A stretch of 64,000 nucleotides of DNA from [Muricauda] lutisoli (nom. illeg.). GTDB taxonomy: Bacteria > Bacteroidota > Bacteroidia > Flavobacteriales > Flavobacteriaceae. Of the stretch, positions 17,548 to 26,519 are shown piece after piece. The DNA lies in contig NZ_JAFLND010000001.1 in NCBI RefSeq assembly GCF_017313105.1, positions 186,001 through 250,000 of the forward strand, read 5' to 3'. The notes beneath the pieces are model-generated. The model did no database searches. It had not been told where the DNA came from and saw nothing but the letters and a program-made list of their open reading frames with translations. Each line of letters begins with the position of its first letter. Position 1 is the first letter of the stretch. A program made the position numbers and the translations under genes.

Positions 17548-18642
17548 TTAGGATGTGATTAAGTTGTTAGAAAAATGATAGTATGCCGCACAAGCACCTT
17601 CGGAAGACACCATGGGGGCTCCTAAGGGATTTGAAGGTGTGCAGGCCTTTCCAAATTGTTCACATTGGTGCGGTTTTTTGATGCCTTTTAAAATCTGACC
17701 CGCTATGCATGCCGAATTTTCTGGGGTTGTAATGGAACTGATTCCGAATTTGGTTTCGGCATCATACGCAAGAAATTCTTCTTTAAGACGGTAACCACTA
17801 TCGGGTATGGACCCGATGCCTCGCCATTCACGGTCTGAAATTTCAAAAACAGCTTCCATCATTTTTTTGGCCTCAACATTTCCTTCTTCTTTTACTACTC
17901 GAGAATATTGGTTTTCCAATTTATACTCACCTTTTTCCAGTTGCAAGAGCGCCATATAGATGCCTTGAACAAGATCTAAGGGCTCAAATCCGGTAATGAC
18001 AATGGGTATTTTATATTTTTCGACCAATGGGTAATATTCTTTCATTCCCATAATAGCGCAAACATGACCTGCCCCTAGGAATGCGTCGATGGTACAGAGT
18101 TCGTCGTCCAAAATTCCTTCCATGGCCGGAGGAACAAGCACGTGGGAGACCAAAATGGAATAATTGGTAACGTTTTCCTTTTTGGCATGCATAATAGATA
18201 GGGCGTTTGCCGGTGCCGTGGTTTCAAACCCAACGGCAAAAAATACCACTTCTTTGTCCGGGTTTTGTTTGGCAATGTTCACAGCTTCCAATGGAGAATA
18301 AAGGATACGTAGGTCACCACCATCTGCTTTTGCTTCCAACAGGCTTTTTTTGCTACCGGGAACACGAACCATATCGCCAAATGAGCAAACGATGACCCCA
18401 TTTTCCAATAGTTCAATGGTCTTGTCTATCAGGTTCATCGGAGTAACACAGACAGGGCACCCTGGACCATGAATCATTCGGACATTTTCAGGTAGCAGGT
18501 CAATGATGCCATTTTTTACCAATCCATGGGTCTGTCCACCACAGATTTCCATGATATTCCATGTTTGCTTGGCGGTTTTTGCTATCAGGTCCAAATACTT
18601 TTTGGTGTCCTCCAAGTTTCGATATTCGCTCAAATACTTCAT
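17548..18642 (-). CDS. hypD: Hydrogenase maturation protein HypD
   Basis: A 364-residue iron-sulfur protein that, together with HypC, carries the Fe(CN)2CO unit during assembly. Key motifs are present: Cys34 in CGGQTHG, Cys61 and Cys64 in HGPGCPVCVTP, GFETTAPANA and the C-terminal [4Fe-4S] cysteines (CEQFGKACTPSNPLGAPMVSS region). It overlaps hypF by 4 bp and is 2 bp from hypE, so all three are translationally coupled. Confidence 0.96.
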   Translation of the reverse strand: MKYLSEYRNLEDTKKYLDLIAKTAKQTWNIMEICGGQTHGLVKNGIIDLLPENVRMIHGPGCPVCVTPMNLIDKTIELLENGVIVCSFGDMVRVPGSKKSLLEAKADGGDLRILYSPLEAVNIAKQNPDKEVVFFAVGFETTAPANALSIMHAKKENVTNYSILVSHVLVPPAMEGILDDELCTIDAFLGAGHVCAIMGMKEYYPLVEKYKIPIVITGFEPLDLVQGIYMALLQLEKGEYKLENQYSRVVKEEGNVEAKKMMEAVFEISDREWRGIGSIPDSGYRLKEEFLAYDAETKFGISSITTPENSACIAGQILKGIKKPHQCEQFGKACTPSNPLGAPMVSSEGACAAYYHFSNNLITS

Positions 18643-20900
18643 CGTTCAATTTTTATATGTTGGTTATACATCAACTGCCCGAAAGAAATGTTTTCATCGT
18701 TTGGACTTAAGTTACGATTAAAATATAGCTTGTATTCGCCTCCGGATAATTCTTTTATCATATCCACCAAAACGGTGTTTTGAAACACCCCGCCGCTCAT
18801 GGCAACCTGTTGAAGGTTCATTTGCTCTGCCATTTTTAAAACTACCGTTGCCAAGGTGTACAGAAAGTTCGTTACAATTTCTTCTTTCTTTTTACCAGTT
18901 TTAAAATCCAAGTATAGATTATTGAAGATCTCCTTCGTGGGAACTGTCCCGTTCACCATTTCCGATGCGTAAGATTTACAATCTTCAAGTTGATAATCCA
19001 CAATTTGATTTTCCAAACGAATGGCAGCTTCGCCTTCGTAGGTATTAAAATCGCAAAGGTCCAAAAGGGAGGCTACTGCATCAAATAGTCTGCCCACCGA
19101 TGAGGTTTTCAGGGATTCCACTTTCTTGAGATGATTGTAAACCGATATTTCCTGCTTGGAGAATTTTTTATCGATCTCACTTTGCATGGTGTCATTGGCC
19201 AAGGAGAAAAAAGAAATTCTGGGTTCTTTGGCCATTTTGTCCCCGGCCAACCAATCATAGTAGTCAAAATGCCCTACGCGCTTTATTTCTCCATTTTGAT
19301 AGGTGAAAAACTCCCCTCCCCAAATCTGGGCATCATCCCCATAGCCGGTTCCATCCCAAACCACCCCCATAATGCCCGATTCATTATCAAAAAGGGCATG
19401 CTCTCCCAAAACTGAAGCAAAATGTGCTTTGTGATGTTGAACTTGTTTTAGATCGGCCTTGATCGATTTGGCAAGTTCAATGCCATGGCGAGTGCTGTTG
19501 TATCCAGGATGTTTGTCAACCAAAACAACTTCTGGTGTTACTTCAAATAGTTTTTGGAATCTTTCTACGGTCGATGTATAGCGGTCAAATACATCAAAAT
19601 GGTCCAGATTTCCCAAATATTGACTAATATAAAGGTAATCATTGGGCAGAAAAGCAACGGTGCTTTTCAGGTGTCCGCCCATGGCCATAATTTTTTTATC
19701 GGTAGGGATATCGACATCAAAATTTGGACTGAGTCCCCTTGATCTTCTAAATGTGATTTTTTTGTTGAATTTTGGGCTGAACTTGACCACAGAATCGTCC
19801 TGAGGGTTGGTAATCTTTAGATTATGATCTAAGAAATAATCGGCGACCCCGTTCAATTCTTTATGCGCCATTGTCTCATCGTTGATGATTGGCGATGCAT
19901 GTATGTTTCCGCTGGTTGCAACGATAGGTATTTCCAGCTCCTTGGCCAACAAATGCAAAATACCGGAGTAGGGGAGCATAACCCCCAATTGGTTAAGGTT
20001 GGGAGTAAGCTCATTTAAAGCCAAATCACCAGTAAAGTTGGTTTTTGGAATAATAACAATAGGACTTTCGGGAGAGGTGAGTGTTTTTTCTTGAATCTCG
20101 TTGATTTTTAAATCCCGTTTTAGCGAGGTCAATGAGGGATACAGAATGGCAAATGGTTTTGAGGGTCTGTTTTTCCTTTCCCGCAGTTTTTTGATGACTT
20201 CTCCATTGTTGGCATCACAGCACAAGAGGTAACCACTTGTATTTTTAATGGCGATGATATTACCTTCTTTAATCAGGATTGCAGTTTTTTGAATGGGATA
20301 TTCTGCTGAAAGGATACTGCCATTGGCTATTGATAGTTTTAGCTGTATACCGCAATCAGAGCAGGTATTGGTCTGTGAATGAAACCGTCGGTTCGAAGGG
20401 TCTTCATATTCATCGGTGCAGGTATCGCACATTTCAAATACATCCAAATTGGTGTTGTCTCGTTCAAAAGGGAAGGAATTGGTGATCGCCCATCGGGGAC
20501 CACAGTTCACACAGGTAGTGAAGGGGTAATGGTAACGCCTATTGTCTGAATTGGTGATCTCTTCCTTACAGTCATCACAAATGGCAAAATCGGGTGTGAG
20601 CTGTAAGTTGAGTCTCCCTGCTTTTTTGGAAGGAACAATAGAAAATCCATCAAAATGTTGTGGTTTTGTTTCGTACATATGGTGTTCCTTTATTTTGGAT
20701 GCCTTGGGAGGGTGTTCTGTCAATATTCGGTAAAAGGAACGCACCACATCTTCATCACCGGCAAGGTAGATGATAACACCTTCCTCATTATTGGAAACGG
20801 TACCGTTCAATTGAAATTTAGTGGCCAAATTAAAGACATGGGGTCTAAACCCAACCCCCTGTACTCGACCGGTCACTATGATTTTGTAAGTTTTGGGCAC
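18639..20900 (-). CDS. hypF: Carbamoyltransferase HypF
   Basis: A 753-residue multidomain enzyme that turns carbamoyl phosphate and ATP into carbamoyl adenylate and transfers it to HypE. Domains in order: acylphosphatase (VTGRVQGVGFRPHVFNLA, residues 1-90), two C4 zinc fingers (CDDC...CVNCG and CDTC...CSDCG, about 107-180), a YrdC-like domain (about 195-375) and a Kae1-like C-terminal domain (VQHHKAHFASVL; GVVWDGTGYG; MSGGVFQN). The length matches the family (about 750). It starts 1 bp after the protease gene and overlaps hypD by 4 bp. Confidence 0.97.
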   Translation of the reverse strand: MPKTYKIIVTGRVQGVGFRPHVFNLATKFQLNGTVSNNEEGVIIYLAGDEDVVRSFYRILTEHPPKASKIKEHHMYETKPQHFDGFSIVPSKKAGRLNLQLTPDFAICDDCKEEITNSDNRRYHYPFTTCVNCGPRWAITNSFPFERDNTNLDVFEMCDTCTDEYEDPSNRRFHSQTNTCSDCGIQLKLSIANGSILSAEYPIQKTAILIKEGNIIAIKNTSGYLLCCDANNGEVIKKLRERKNRPSKPFAILYPSLTSLKRDLKINEIQEKTLTSPESPIVIIPKTNFTGDLALNELTPNLNQLGVMLPYSGILHLLAKELEIPIVATSGNIHASPIINDETMAHKELNGVADYFLDHNLKITNPQDDSVVKFSPKFNKKITFRRSRGLSPNFDVDIPTDKKIMAMGGHLKSTVAFLPNDYLYISQYLGNLDHFDVFDRYTSTVERFQKLFEVTPEVVLVDKHPGYNSTRHGIELAKSIKADLKQVQHHKAHFASVLGEHALFDNESGIMGVVWDGTGYGDDAQIWGGEFFTYQNGEIKRVGHFDYYDWLAGDKMAKEPRISFFSLANDTMQSEIDKKFSKQEISVYNHLKKVESLKTSSVGRLFDAVASLLDLCDFNTYEGEAAIRLENQIVDYQLEDCKSYASEMVNGTVPTKEIFNNLYLDFKTGKKKEEIVTNFLYTLATVVLKMAEQMNLQQVAMSGGVFQNTVLVDMIKELSGGEYKLYFNRNLSPNDENISFGQLMYNQHIKIER

Positions 20901-20901
20901 T

Positions 20902-21456
20902 TTATAAAATTTGTTCGTGCAAAGTATTGCTCAGACGTATGATCTCTTCAATGGTCTTGGGGATTGCTTTTTTTACTTTTGGCGCCAGTTCGGTGGTCAT
21001 TGGAACTACTTCTTCAATGGATATGGTAAATAGATAGAGGTCTGGTTGGTTTTCCATAAGGTAGACGGCTTCTATCATATCTTTTAAACCCACGTCATGT
21101 ACACTAAGCGCAGAGGGAAAGTCACTGGCAAATTTTGGGCGTATAAGGGAGATGGCACCTTCTTTTTTACCGTCCATGGTAGCATCTACGAAAATTATTT
21201 TGTTGTAGCTTTCAAAACAGTTGAGGAGCAAAAATCCACCGGTTCCGCCATCGAGAATGTCAACATGGGCGGGCAACTTCATTTTATCCATTTCTTGAAT
21301 CAAATGTACCCCAACGCCTTCGTCTCCCATAAGAAAGTTGCCCACCCCTAAAACCAAAATACTCTTGGATTTGTCTTTTTCAAAGAAAAAGGCATCACTG
21401 CTGATAGCAATAGGTTTTTTGTCAAAATCTGATTTGGGTTGTATTGATGCTGCCAT
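20902..21456 (-). CDS. hyaD: Hydrogenase large-subunit maturation protease
   Basis: A 184-residue endopeptidase of the HyaD/HupD/HybD family that removes the C-terminal tail of the large subunit once nickel is inserted. The nickel-sensing motif GVGNFLMGDEGVGVHLIQEM, the VDATMDG aspartate region and SVHDVGLKD histidine are all visible. There is an N-terminal extension of about 32 residues before the fold (IQPKSDFDKKPIAISSDAFF region) that most relatives lack; no internal ATG offers a shorter start. The gene lies between the cytochrome b and hypF genes. Confidence 0.93.
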   Translation of the reverse strand: MAASIQPKSDFDKKPIAISSDAFFFEKDKSKSILVLGVGNFLMGDEGVGVHLIQEMDKMKLPAHVDILDGGTGGFLLLNCFESYNKIIFVDATMDGKKEGAISLIRPKFASDFPSALSVHDVGLKDMIEAVYLMENQPDLYLFTISIEEVVPMTTELAPKVKKAIPKTIEEIIRLSNTLHEQIL

Positions 21457-21465
21457 TTTTTGGTC

Positions 21466-22218
21466 TTATTCTATGATTTCCAATTCCTCTTCATCAACAG
21501 GTTCTTCAGTTTCTTCCTCCTCCTCAATTTTTTTGAGACGTTCGTCGCAGACGAATTTATAACCTCCGAACATGGAAGAAACTTCACCTCTACCTTCCAG
21601 CCAATCGTGATAAAACACAAGATATACATGGATCAAGGTGAACAGAATGAATAGCCAAGTGGAGGTATGGTGAATGGTTCTCACAATAAAATCACCCCCT
21701 AAAAACGGCACTACCCAACTAAATAAGTTAGGCAACCACCAACTGGATGTGGCAGAGTACAGGCCGAAACCTGTAAATACCTGTACCAAGGCCAATAAAA
21801 ATAGAATTACATAAGAGAAGGCAGCTACACTGTTATGACCGATGCTGATATCTCGAATGTCCGGTTTTTTTTCATTGGCAAGAAATACATCGACTTTGAT
21901 CACGTGCAAAAAATTACGCCACATCTTCTTGCTGAAGGGCCAAAAGGCCCGCCAACTGGAAAACTTGTTCCCAACAAAGGACCAATAGATTCTGAGAATC
22001 ATATTGAAAAAGAAAACATAGGCCGTGGCAAAGTGAATAAATCGAACTGTTCCAAACCAATAAAAATCGCTGGCTTCTTTGTTGGACAATATGGCGGGTG
22101 GGTCGGCAATTATAAAGCCCGTTATGGCCAATATTGTAATTGAGAACACGTTGATCCAGTGGAAAAACCGAACCGGAAGTTCCCAAACATATACCCGTCT
22201 AAATTTTCGTGTTTCCAT
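21466..22218 (-). CDS. hyaC: [NiFe]-hydrogenase b-type cytochrome subunit
   Basis: A 250-residue integral membrane protein of the HyaC/HupC/HydC family with four main helices. It anchors the hydrogenase at the membrane and passes electrons from the small subunit to quinone through two haems b; candidate haem histidines are in RFFHWINVFSI, RFIHFATAYVFF, and HHTSTWLFILFTLIHVYLVFYH. Unusually, the last 22 residues (from KKIEEEE to the end) are almost all acidic, unlike the short tails I expect in this family. It follows the large-subunit gene by 13 bp. Confidence 0.93.
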   Translation of the reverse strand: METRKFRRVYVWELPVRFFHWINVFSITILAITGFIIADPPAILSNKEASDFYWFGTVRFIHFATAYVFFFNMILRIYWSFVGNKFSSWRAFWPFSKKMWRNFLHVIKVDVFLANEKKPDIRDISIGHNSVAAFSYVILFLLALVQVFTGFGLYSATSSWWLPNLFSWVVPFLGGDFIVRTIHHTSTWLFILFTLIHVYLVFYHDWLEGRGEVSSMFGGYKFVCDERLKKIEEEEETEEPVDEEELEIIE

Positions 22219-22231
22219 GGTTTCTCATTTT

Positions 22232-23965
22232 CTAGATTTCGCAGCTTGAAACGTTCTGTACTTGAGAAATATGCTTGCCGTGTTCATCGTACAGGTGAAC
22301 TGCACAGGCAATACAGGGGTCAAACGAATGGATCGTACGTATAATTTCCAATGGCAATTCTGGATCGGCAACCGGAGTTCCCAACAAGGTGGATTCATAG
22401 GCTGAACGTTGTCCTTTGGGGTCTCGGGGAGATGCGTTCCAGGTTGATGGCACTACGAGTTGATAATTTTCGGTCTTGCCGTCTTTTATTTGTATCCAGT
22501 GACCAAGAGCACCCCGTGGAGCTTCGGCAAAACCGACTCCTTTTGATTCGGCAGGCCATAAATCGGGCTCCCATTTGTCCATATTGGCCATTCGACTGTC
22601 CCCGTTTTTAATGTTTTGCAGTAAAGTATCATAAAATTCCATGGTCCAATTAGCGACCAGTTGCGTTTCAATACCTCTCGCTGCTGTTCTGCCCAATGTG
22701 GAGAACAACGCCTCAACGGGAACATCCAAATGACCTAAAGCACCATTTACAGCTTCTTGTATTTCTTTATTGCCACGAGCATAACCTACCAATAATCTGG
22801 CCAATGGCCCTACTTCCATAGGTTTTCCCCTCCATCGTGGTGTTTTGATGAAGCTGTATTTTTGACTTACGTCCAATTGGTCGTAAGGTGGTTTTGGACC
22901 GGAGTAATTGATGTTGGTCTCACCGTCCCATGGGTGTTTTCCATGTTCTTTTCCTTCGGAATATTCATCGTACCAAGAGTTGTTGATAAATTCCGCGATA
23001 TCATCATTTCTATGGTCAACATCGTACACTTTGGATAAATCCCTATCCAAAATAATACCTTGAGGGAATTTAAAATTGGATATATCCCCATAACCATTGG
23101 TTGGAAAATCTCCGTAGGACATATAGTTGCCAAATCCTTTTCCAATGGCGCCCCAATCTTTATAGAAGGATGCAATGGCCAATAAATCAGGGATATAGAC
23201 CTGTTCAATAAATTGTTTTCCTTCTTCCAATAAGCGTCCGACAAAGGCCAACCGTTCGGCATTTATTCCTCCAGGGCTTTCGGTGTTGATGGCACAGGCC
23301 ATACCCCCGACCAAGTAGTTGGGGTGTGGGTTTTTACCACCAAAAATGGTATGCACCTTTACAATTTCTTTTTGCCATTCCAGAGCTTCTAAATAGTGGG
23401 CAACTGCCAAAAGATTAACTTCCGGGGGCAGTTTCATTTGGGGATGGCCCCAATAACCGTTTGCAAATATTCCCAGTTGCCCACTTTCAACAAACTTTGT
23501 AATTCTTTTTTTGATATCAGAAAAGTACCCCGGTGAACTTTTGGGCCAGTTGGATATGCTTTGGGCCAGTTTGGAGGTTTCCGCCGGGTCTGCTTTTAAG
23601 GCATTGACCACATCTACCCAGTCCAATGCATGCAAATGGTAAAAGTGCACGGTATGATCGTGCATGTAAAGAGCACCTTCCATAATGTTCCGAACCATTT
23701 CCGCATTGGGTGGAATCTCAATCCCAAGAGAATCTTCAACCGACCTTACCGAAGCCAGTGCATGTATCGTTGTACATACCCCACACGCACGCTGAACAAA
23801 TGCCCAAACATCCCTGGGGTCTCTTCCTTTGACAATATTTTCAAGACCTCTTACCATAGGACTCGAACTGTAGGCATCGGTTATTTTTCCATCTTTAACC
23901 TCTACCTCAATTCTTAAATGCCCTTCAATCCTGGTAATGGGATCTACAACTATTCTATTTGCCAT
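22232..23965 (-). CDS. hyaB: [NiFe]-hydrogenase large subunit (group 1d-like)
   Basis: A 577-residue catalytic subunit holding the NiFe(CN)2CO site. The L1 motif gives Cys61 and Cys64 (RACGVC) and the C-terminal motif DPCIACAVH gives Cys551 and Cys554, with cleavage expected after His557, releasing a 20-residue tail. The motif contexts (CGVCTTIHALASVRSVED) are those of group 1 membrane-bound uptake hydrogenases. It lies 10 bp downstream of the small-subunit gene and is exported with it by the Tat route. It oxidises H2 on the periplasmic side. Confidence 0.97.
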   Translation of the reverse strand: MANRIVVDPITRIEGHLRIEVEVKDGKITDAYSSSPMVRGLENIVKGRDPRDVWAFVQRACGVCTTIHALASVRSVEDSLGIEIPPNAEMVRNIMEGALYMHDHTVHFYHLHALDWVDVVNALKADPAETSKLAQSISNWPKSSPGYFSDIKKRITKFVESGQLGIFANGYWGHPQMKLPPEVNLLAVAHYLEALEWQKEIVKVHTIFGGKNPHPNYLVGGMACAINTESPGGINAERLAFVGRLLEEGKQFIEQVYIPDLLAIASFYKDWGAIGKGFGNYMSYGDFPTNGYGDISNFKFPQGIILDRDLSKVYDVDHRNDDIAEFINNSWYDEYSEGKEHGKHPWDGETNINYSGPKPPYDQLDVSQKYSFIKTPRWRGKPMEVGPLARLLVGYARGNKEIQEAVNGALGHLDVPVEALFSTLGRTAARGIETQLVANWTMEFYDTLLQNIKNGDSRMANMDKWEPDLWPAESKGVGFAEAPRGALGHWIQIKDGKTENYQLVVPSTWNASPRDPKGQRSAYESTLLGTPVADPELPLEIIRTIHSFDPCIACAVHLYDEHGKHISQVQNVSSCEI

Positions 23966-23975
23966 GATAATTTTA

Positions 23976-25100
23976 TTAAGAATCTAGTTTCTTTTCATTT
24001 TGTTTTCCGCGTGTTGTACGGCTACGGAGTTCTTTTCTTTTAGAAATATTGGCTGCAACCGCGTGCACGGCGAGTCCACCTGCAACTACACCTGCAGCAA
24101 CCTTACCTATGGTATCCGCAGTACTTTCGATGCCAAATCCGGCCAAACCTGTAAGCCTTTCATAAAATGGGCCATTATCCCAAAAGTCTTCTTCGCTACA
24201 ACCAATACAACCATGACCTGATTGGATTGGGTAACTGACTCCATTGTTCCATTTGATAGTACCACAGGAATTATAGGTCATTGGACCTCGGCAACCTACT
24301 TTGTACAGGCAATAGCCTTCTTTTGCATTTTGATCGTCAAAGGTTTCGGCAAAGAGCCCGGCATCGTAGTAAGGTCTTCTGTAACAGGAATCATGTACTC
24401 TTTTTGAATAAAATGCTTTTGGTCTGCCCAATCCGTCCAATTCGGGCAAACGACCAAAGGTGATCATGTGCACGATGATACCGGCCATGACCTCGCCTAT
24501 TGGAGGACATCCTGGAACCCTTATAATAGGCTTGTTTTTGATTATTTTGTGTATGGGGGTTGCTTCTGTTGGGTTTGGGTAGGCAGCTTGGACACATCCG
24601 TTGGATGCGCAGCTTCCCCATGCAATTATGGCTTTGGCCCCTTCAGCGGCCTCAACCAAAAGGTCTTTGGCCGATCTACCGGCAATACAGCAATAATTGC
24701 CATCGTCGCCAAGTGGAACCGAACCTTCAACACAAAGGATATATTCTCCTTTATATTTTTCCATTGTAGCCTGTTTGGCTGCTTCGGCCTGATGTCCGGA
24801 GGCGGCCATCAAGGTCAATGTGTAATCCAAAGAAATTTTGTCAAGAATTATATCTGAAACAATGGGGTGATCTGATCTGATAAATGATTCACTGCAGCAT
24901 GTGCATTCTTGGTAATGTTCCCAAATAACAGGAATCCGGTACGTGTTCTCCAAGGATTTGGCCACCTGGCCGATCATTGAAGTTTCCAAGCCCATATAAG
25001 CAGCGATATAGGTGGCAAACTTCATAAAGTCCCTTCTGCTATATCCCTGTTTTATAATGCTTTCGTAATAGGTCTCTTTTACTGATTTTTCTATTGCCAT
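23976..25100 (-). CDS. hyaA: [NiFe]-hydrogenase small subunit, O2-tolerant type
   Basis: A 374-residue iron-sulfur subunit. A Tat signal (SRRDFMKFATYIA) opens the protein and a membrane anchor closes it (KVAAGVVAGGLAVHAVAANI). Proximal-cluster cysteines are Cys66, Cys69, Cys164 and Cys198; the two extra cysteines that make the oxygen-protective [4Fe-3S] cluster are present as Cys68 (ECTCCSES) and Cys169 (GSCASNGC). Spacing 66-164-169-198 reproduces the E. coli Hyd-1 spacing 17-115-120-149 exactly. The distal and medial motifs (HDSCYRRPYYDAG; HGCIGCSEEDFWDNG) are also intact. This identifies a group 1d-type O2-tolerant hydrogenase. It heads the minus-strand operon. Confidence 0.96.
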   Translation of the reverse strand: MAIEKSVKETYYESIIKQGYSRRDFMKFATYIAAYMGLETSMIGQVAKSLENTYRIPVIWEHYQECTCCSESFIRSDHPIVSDIILDKISLDYTLTLMAASGHQAEAAKQATMEKYKGEYILCVEGSVPLGDDGNYCCIAGRSAKDLLVEAAEGAKAIIAWGSCASNGCVQAAYPNPTEATPIHKIIKNKPIIRVPGCPPIGEVMAGIIVHMITFGRLPELDGLGRPKAFYSKRVHDSCYRRPYYDAGLFAETFDDQNAKEGYCLYKVGCRGPMTYNSCGTIKWNNGVSYPIQSGHGCIGCSEEDFWDNGPFYERLTGLAGFGIESTADTIGKVAAGVVAGGLAVHAVAANISKRKELRSRTTRGKQNEKKLDS

Positions 25101-25146
25101 GGCCCAATTATTTAAACCTAACTATTCATTTTAAAGGGTTTAACAC

Positions 25147-25220
25147 TAAAAGTACCTAATAATCAATGCCTTGGAAATGACAAATGTCATGTTATTGAAA
25201 ATTGATTTTCAATAATATTG
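25147..25220. promoter_or_regulatory. Divergent hydrogenase/hyp promoter with central FNR-box-like site
   Basis: ATGAC-AAAT-GTCAT at 25177-25190 (centre 25183.5) is flanked symmetrically by two -7 boxes: TACTTTTA for the minus-strand structural operon (25147-25154, centre 25150.5) and TAATATTG for hypA (25213-25220, centre 25216.5). Each centre is exactly 33 bp from the palindrome centre, so a single activator site can serve both operons at about -41.5. Confidence 0.7.
25192..25215. promoter_or_regulatory. Long perfect palindrome between the FNR-like site and hypA promoter
   Basis: Perfect 11-bp arms, TTATTGAAAAT (25192-25202) and ATTTTCAATAA (25205-25215), with a TG centre. It starts 2 bp after the FNR-like site and covers the first bases of the hypA -7 box, a typical repressor position. 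It affects hypA more directly than the structural operon. Confidence 0.55.
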
Positions 25221-25261
25221 TGTCTTATGTTGCTTATAATCAAAAGCTAAACAAGAAGCAG

Positions 25262-25603
25262 ATGCATGAATTATCTGTAGCAATGGGAATCGTTAAAATC
25301 GCTGAGGACGAAACCAAAAAAGCCGAAGCGAAGAAGGTTACTTTGATTGAACTCGAAATAGGAAAACTAGCCGGTATTGAGTTCGAATCATTGGACTTTG
25401 TTTGGCCAGCCGCTGTTAAAAATACAGTACTTGAAAATGCCGAACGAAAAATTGATGTGAAAGAAGGTTTGGCCCAATGTGCAGATTGTGATTCGGTTTT
25501 TGAAGTTGAGCATTTTTATGATTCATGCCCAAAATGTGGCAGTAATTTAAAGGGAATAATTCAAGGTAAGGAATTAAGGGTAAAGGCCCTTGAAGTTGTT
25601 TAA
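25262..25603 (+). CDS. hypA: Hydrogenase nickel-insertion protein HypA
   Basis: A 113-residue metallochaperone that delivers nickel with HypB. The nickel ligand His2 is present (MHELSVAMG), as is the structural zinc site CADC...CPKC near residues 73-95. I start at ATG 25262 since HypA needs His2 directly after the initiator; the longer frame from 25202 would bury it and run through the operator. First gene of hypA-hypB-hypC-aat-TPR, divergent from the structural genes. Confidence 0.96.
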   Translation: MHELSVAMGIVKIAEDETKKAEAKKVTLIELEIGKLAGIEFESLDFVWPAAVKNTVLENAERKIDVKEGLAQCADCDSVFEVEHFYDSCPKCGSNLKGIIQGKELRVKALEVV

Positions 25604-25619
25604 ATTAAAATATACAGTT

Positions 25620-26507
25620 ATGTGCGGAACCTGCGGATGTGGTAGCGAAGAAAACGGGCCAAAAATATTGACCCCTACAATTGGCAAGGAAAAACATGGC
25701 CATGACCATGGGGAAAACCATTCCCATACACACGATCACCCTCATGATCATTCACATGGGCATCATCACGATCATGACCACCATCACCATCATCACGGCC
25801 ACCATTCCCATGACCATTCGCATGGTCATGACCATCATCATAAAACGGTTTTGGAAGTGGAGCGGGACATTCTGCAGCAAAATGAAATCATGGCGGCAAG
25901 GAATAGGGGGTATTTTGATGCCAAGGATGTTTTTGCACTTAATCTGGTCAGCTCTCCGGGTTCTGGAAAGACCTCACTTTTAGAGCGTACACTGAAAGAT
26001 CTTAAGGACAAGATTCCTTTTTATGTGATCGAGGGTGATCAACAAACCTTGAATGATGCCAACCGGATAGCAGCCTTGGATGTACCTGTTATTCAAATAA
26101 ATACCGGTAAAGGATGCCATCTGGAAAGCGATATGATCCATGATGCGGTTAAGAAAATGAGTATTAAGAACAATTCGGTCTTGATGATTGAAAATGTAGG
26201 GAACCTGGTATGTCCATCCATGTTTAATTTAGGAGAACATAAACGTGTGGTAATTGTAAGTACGACGGAAGGGGATGATAAACCCATCAAATATCCGGAT
26301 ATGTTTCATACCTCCGATATCTGCATAATCAATAAAATTGACCTAGCACCTTATTTGGATACCAATATTGAAGAGTTAAAGAAGAACGCTTTGCAAGTGA
26401 ATCCAAACTTGGAATTCTTCGAAGTTTCGGCTACCAAGGGTACAGGAATGGAACTGTGGTATGAGTGGTTGGAGCAAAACATTAAAACGAATCCTGAAAA
26501 CCAATAA
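25620..26507 (+). CDS. hypB: Hydrogenase nickel incorporation GTPase HypB
   Basis: A 295-residue SIMIBI-class GTPase. The N-terminus carries the high-affinity nickel motif MCGTCGCG (Cys2, Cys5, Cys7), then a histidine-rich stretch at about residues 22-80 with more than 30 His for nickel storage. The G domain has the P-loop SSPGSGKTSL, the metal site region GKGCHLESDMIHDA, and NKIDLAPY. It starts 16 bp after hypA; I start at ATG 25620 because the CxxCGC motif must be N-terminal. A histidine-rich region this long is at the high end for the family and suggests that nickel is scarce in the habitat. Confidence 0.97.
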   Translation: MCGTCGCGSEENGPKILTPTIGKEKHGHDHGENHSHTHDHPHDHSHGHHHDHDHHHHHHGHHSHDHSHGHDHHHKTVLEVERDILQQNEIMAARNRGYFDAKDVFALNLVSSPGSGKTSLLERTLKDLKDKIPFYVIEGDQQTLNDANRIAALDVPVIQINTGKGCHLESDMIHDAVKKMSIKNNSVLMIENVGNLVCPSMFNLGEHKRVVIVSTTEGDDKPIKYPDMFHTSDICIINKIDLAPYLDTNIEELKKNALQVNPNLEFFEVSATKGTGMELWYEWLEQNIKTNPENQ

Positions 26508-26519
26508 AAATAAAGAACA

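Noticed and set aside
25690..25860. CAT/CAC-rich repeats resembling a microsatellite or array
   Set aside because: They encode the His-rich nickel-binding region of HypB and are irregular at the DNA level.
25681..25983. A 100-codon frame rich in Ile, Met and Thr inside hypB
   Set aside because: It is the +1 reading of the His-codon-rich stretch of hypB; the hypB frame has all expected motifs.
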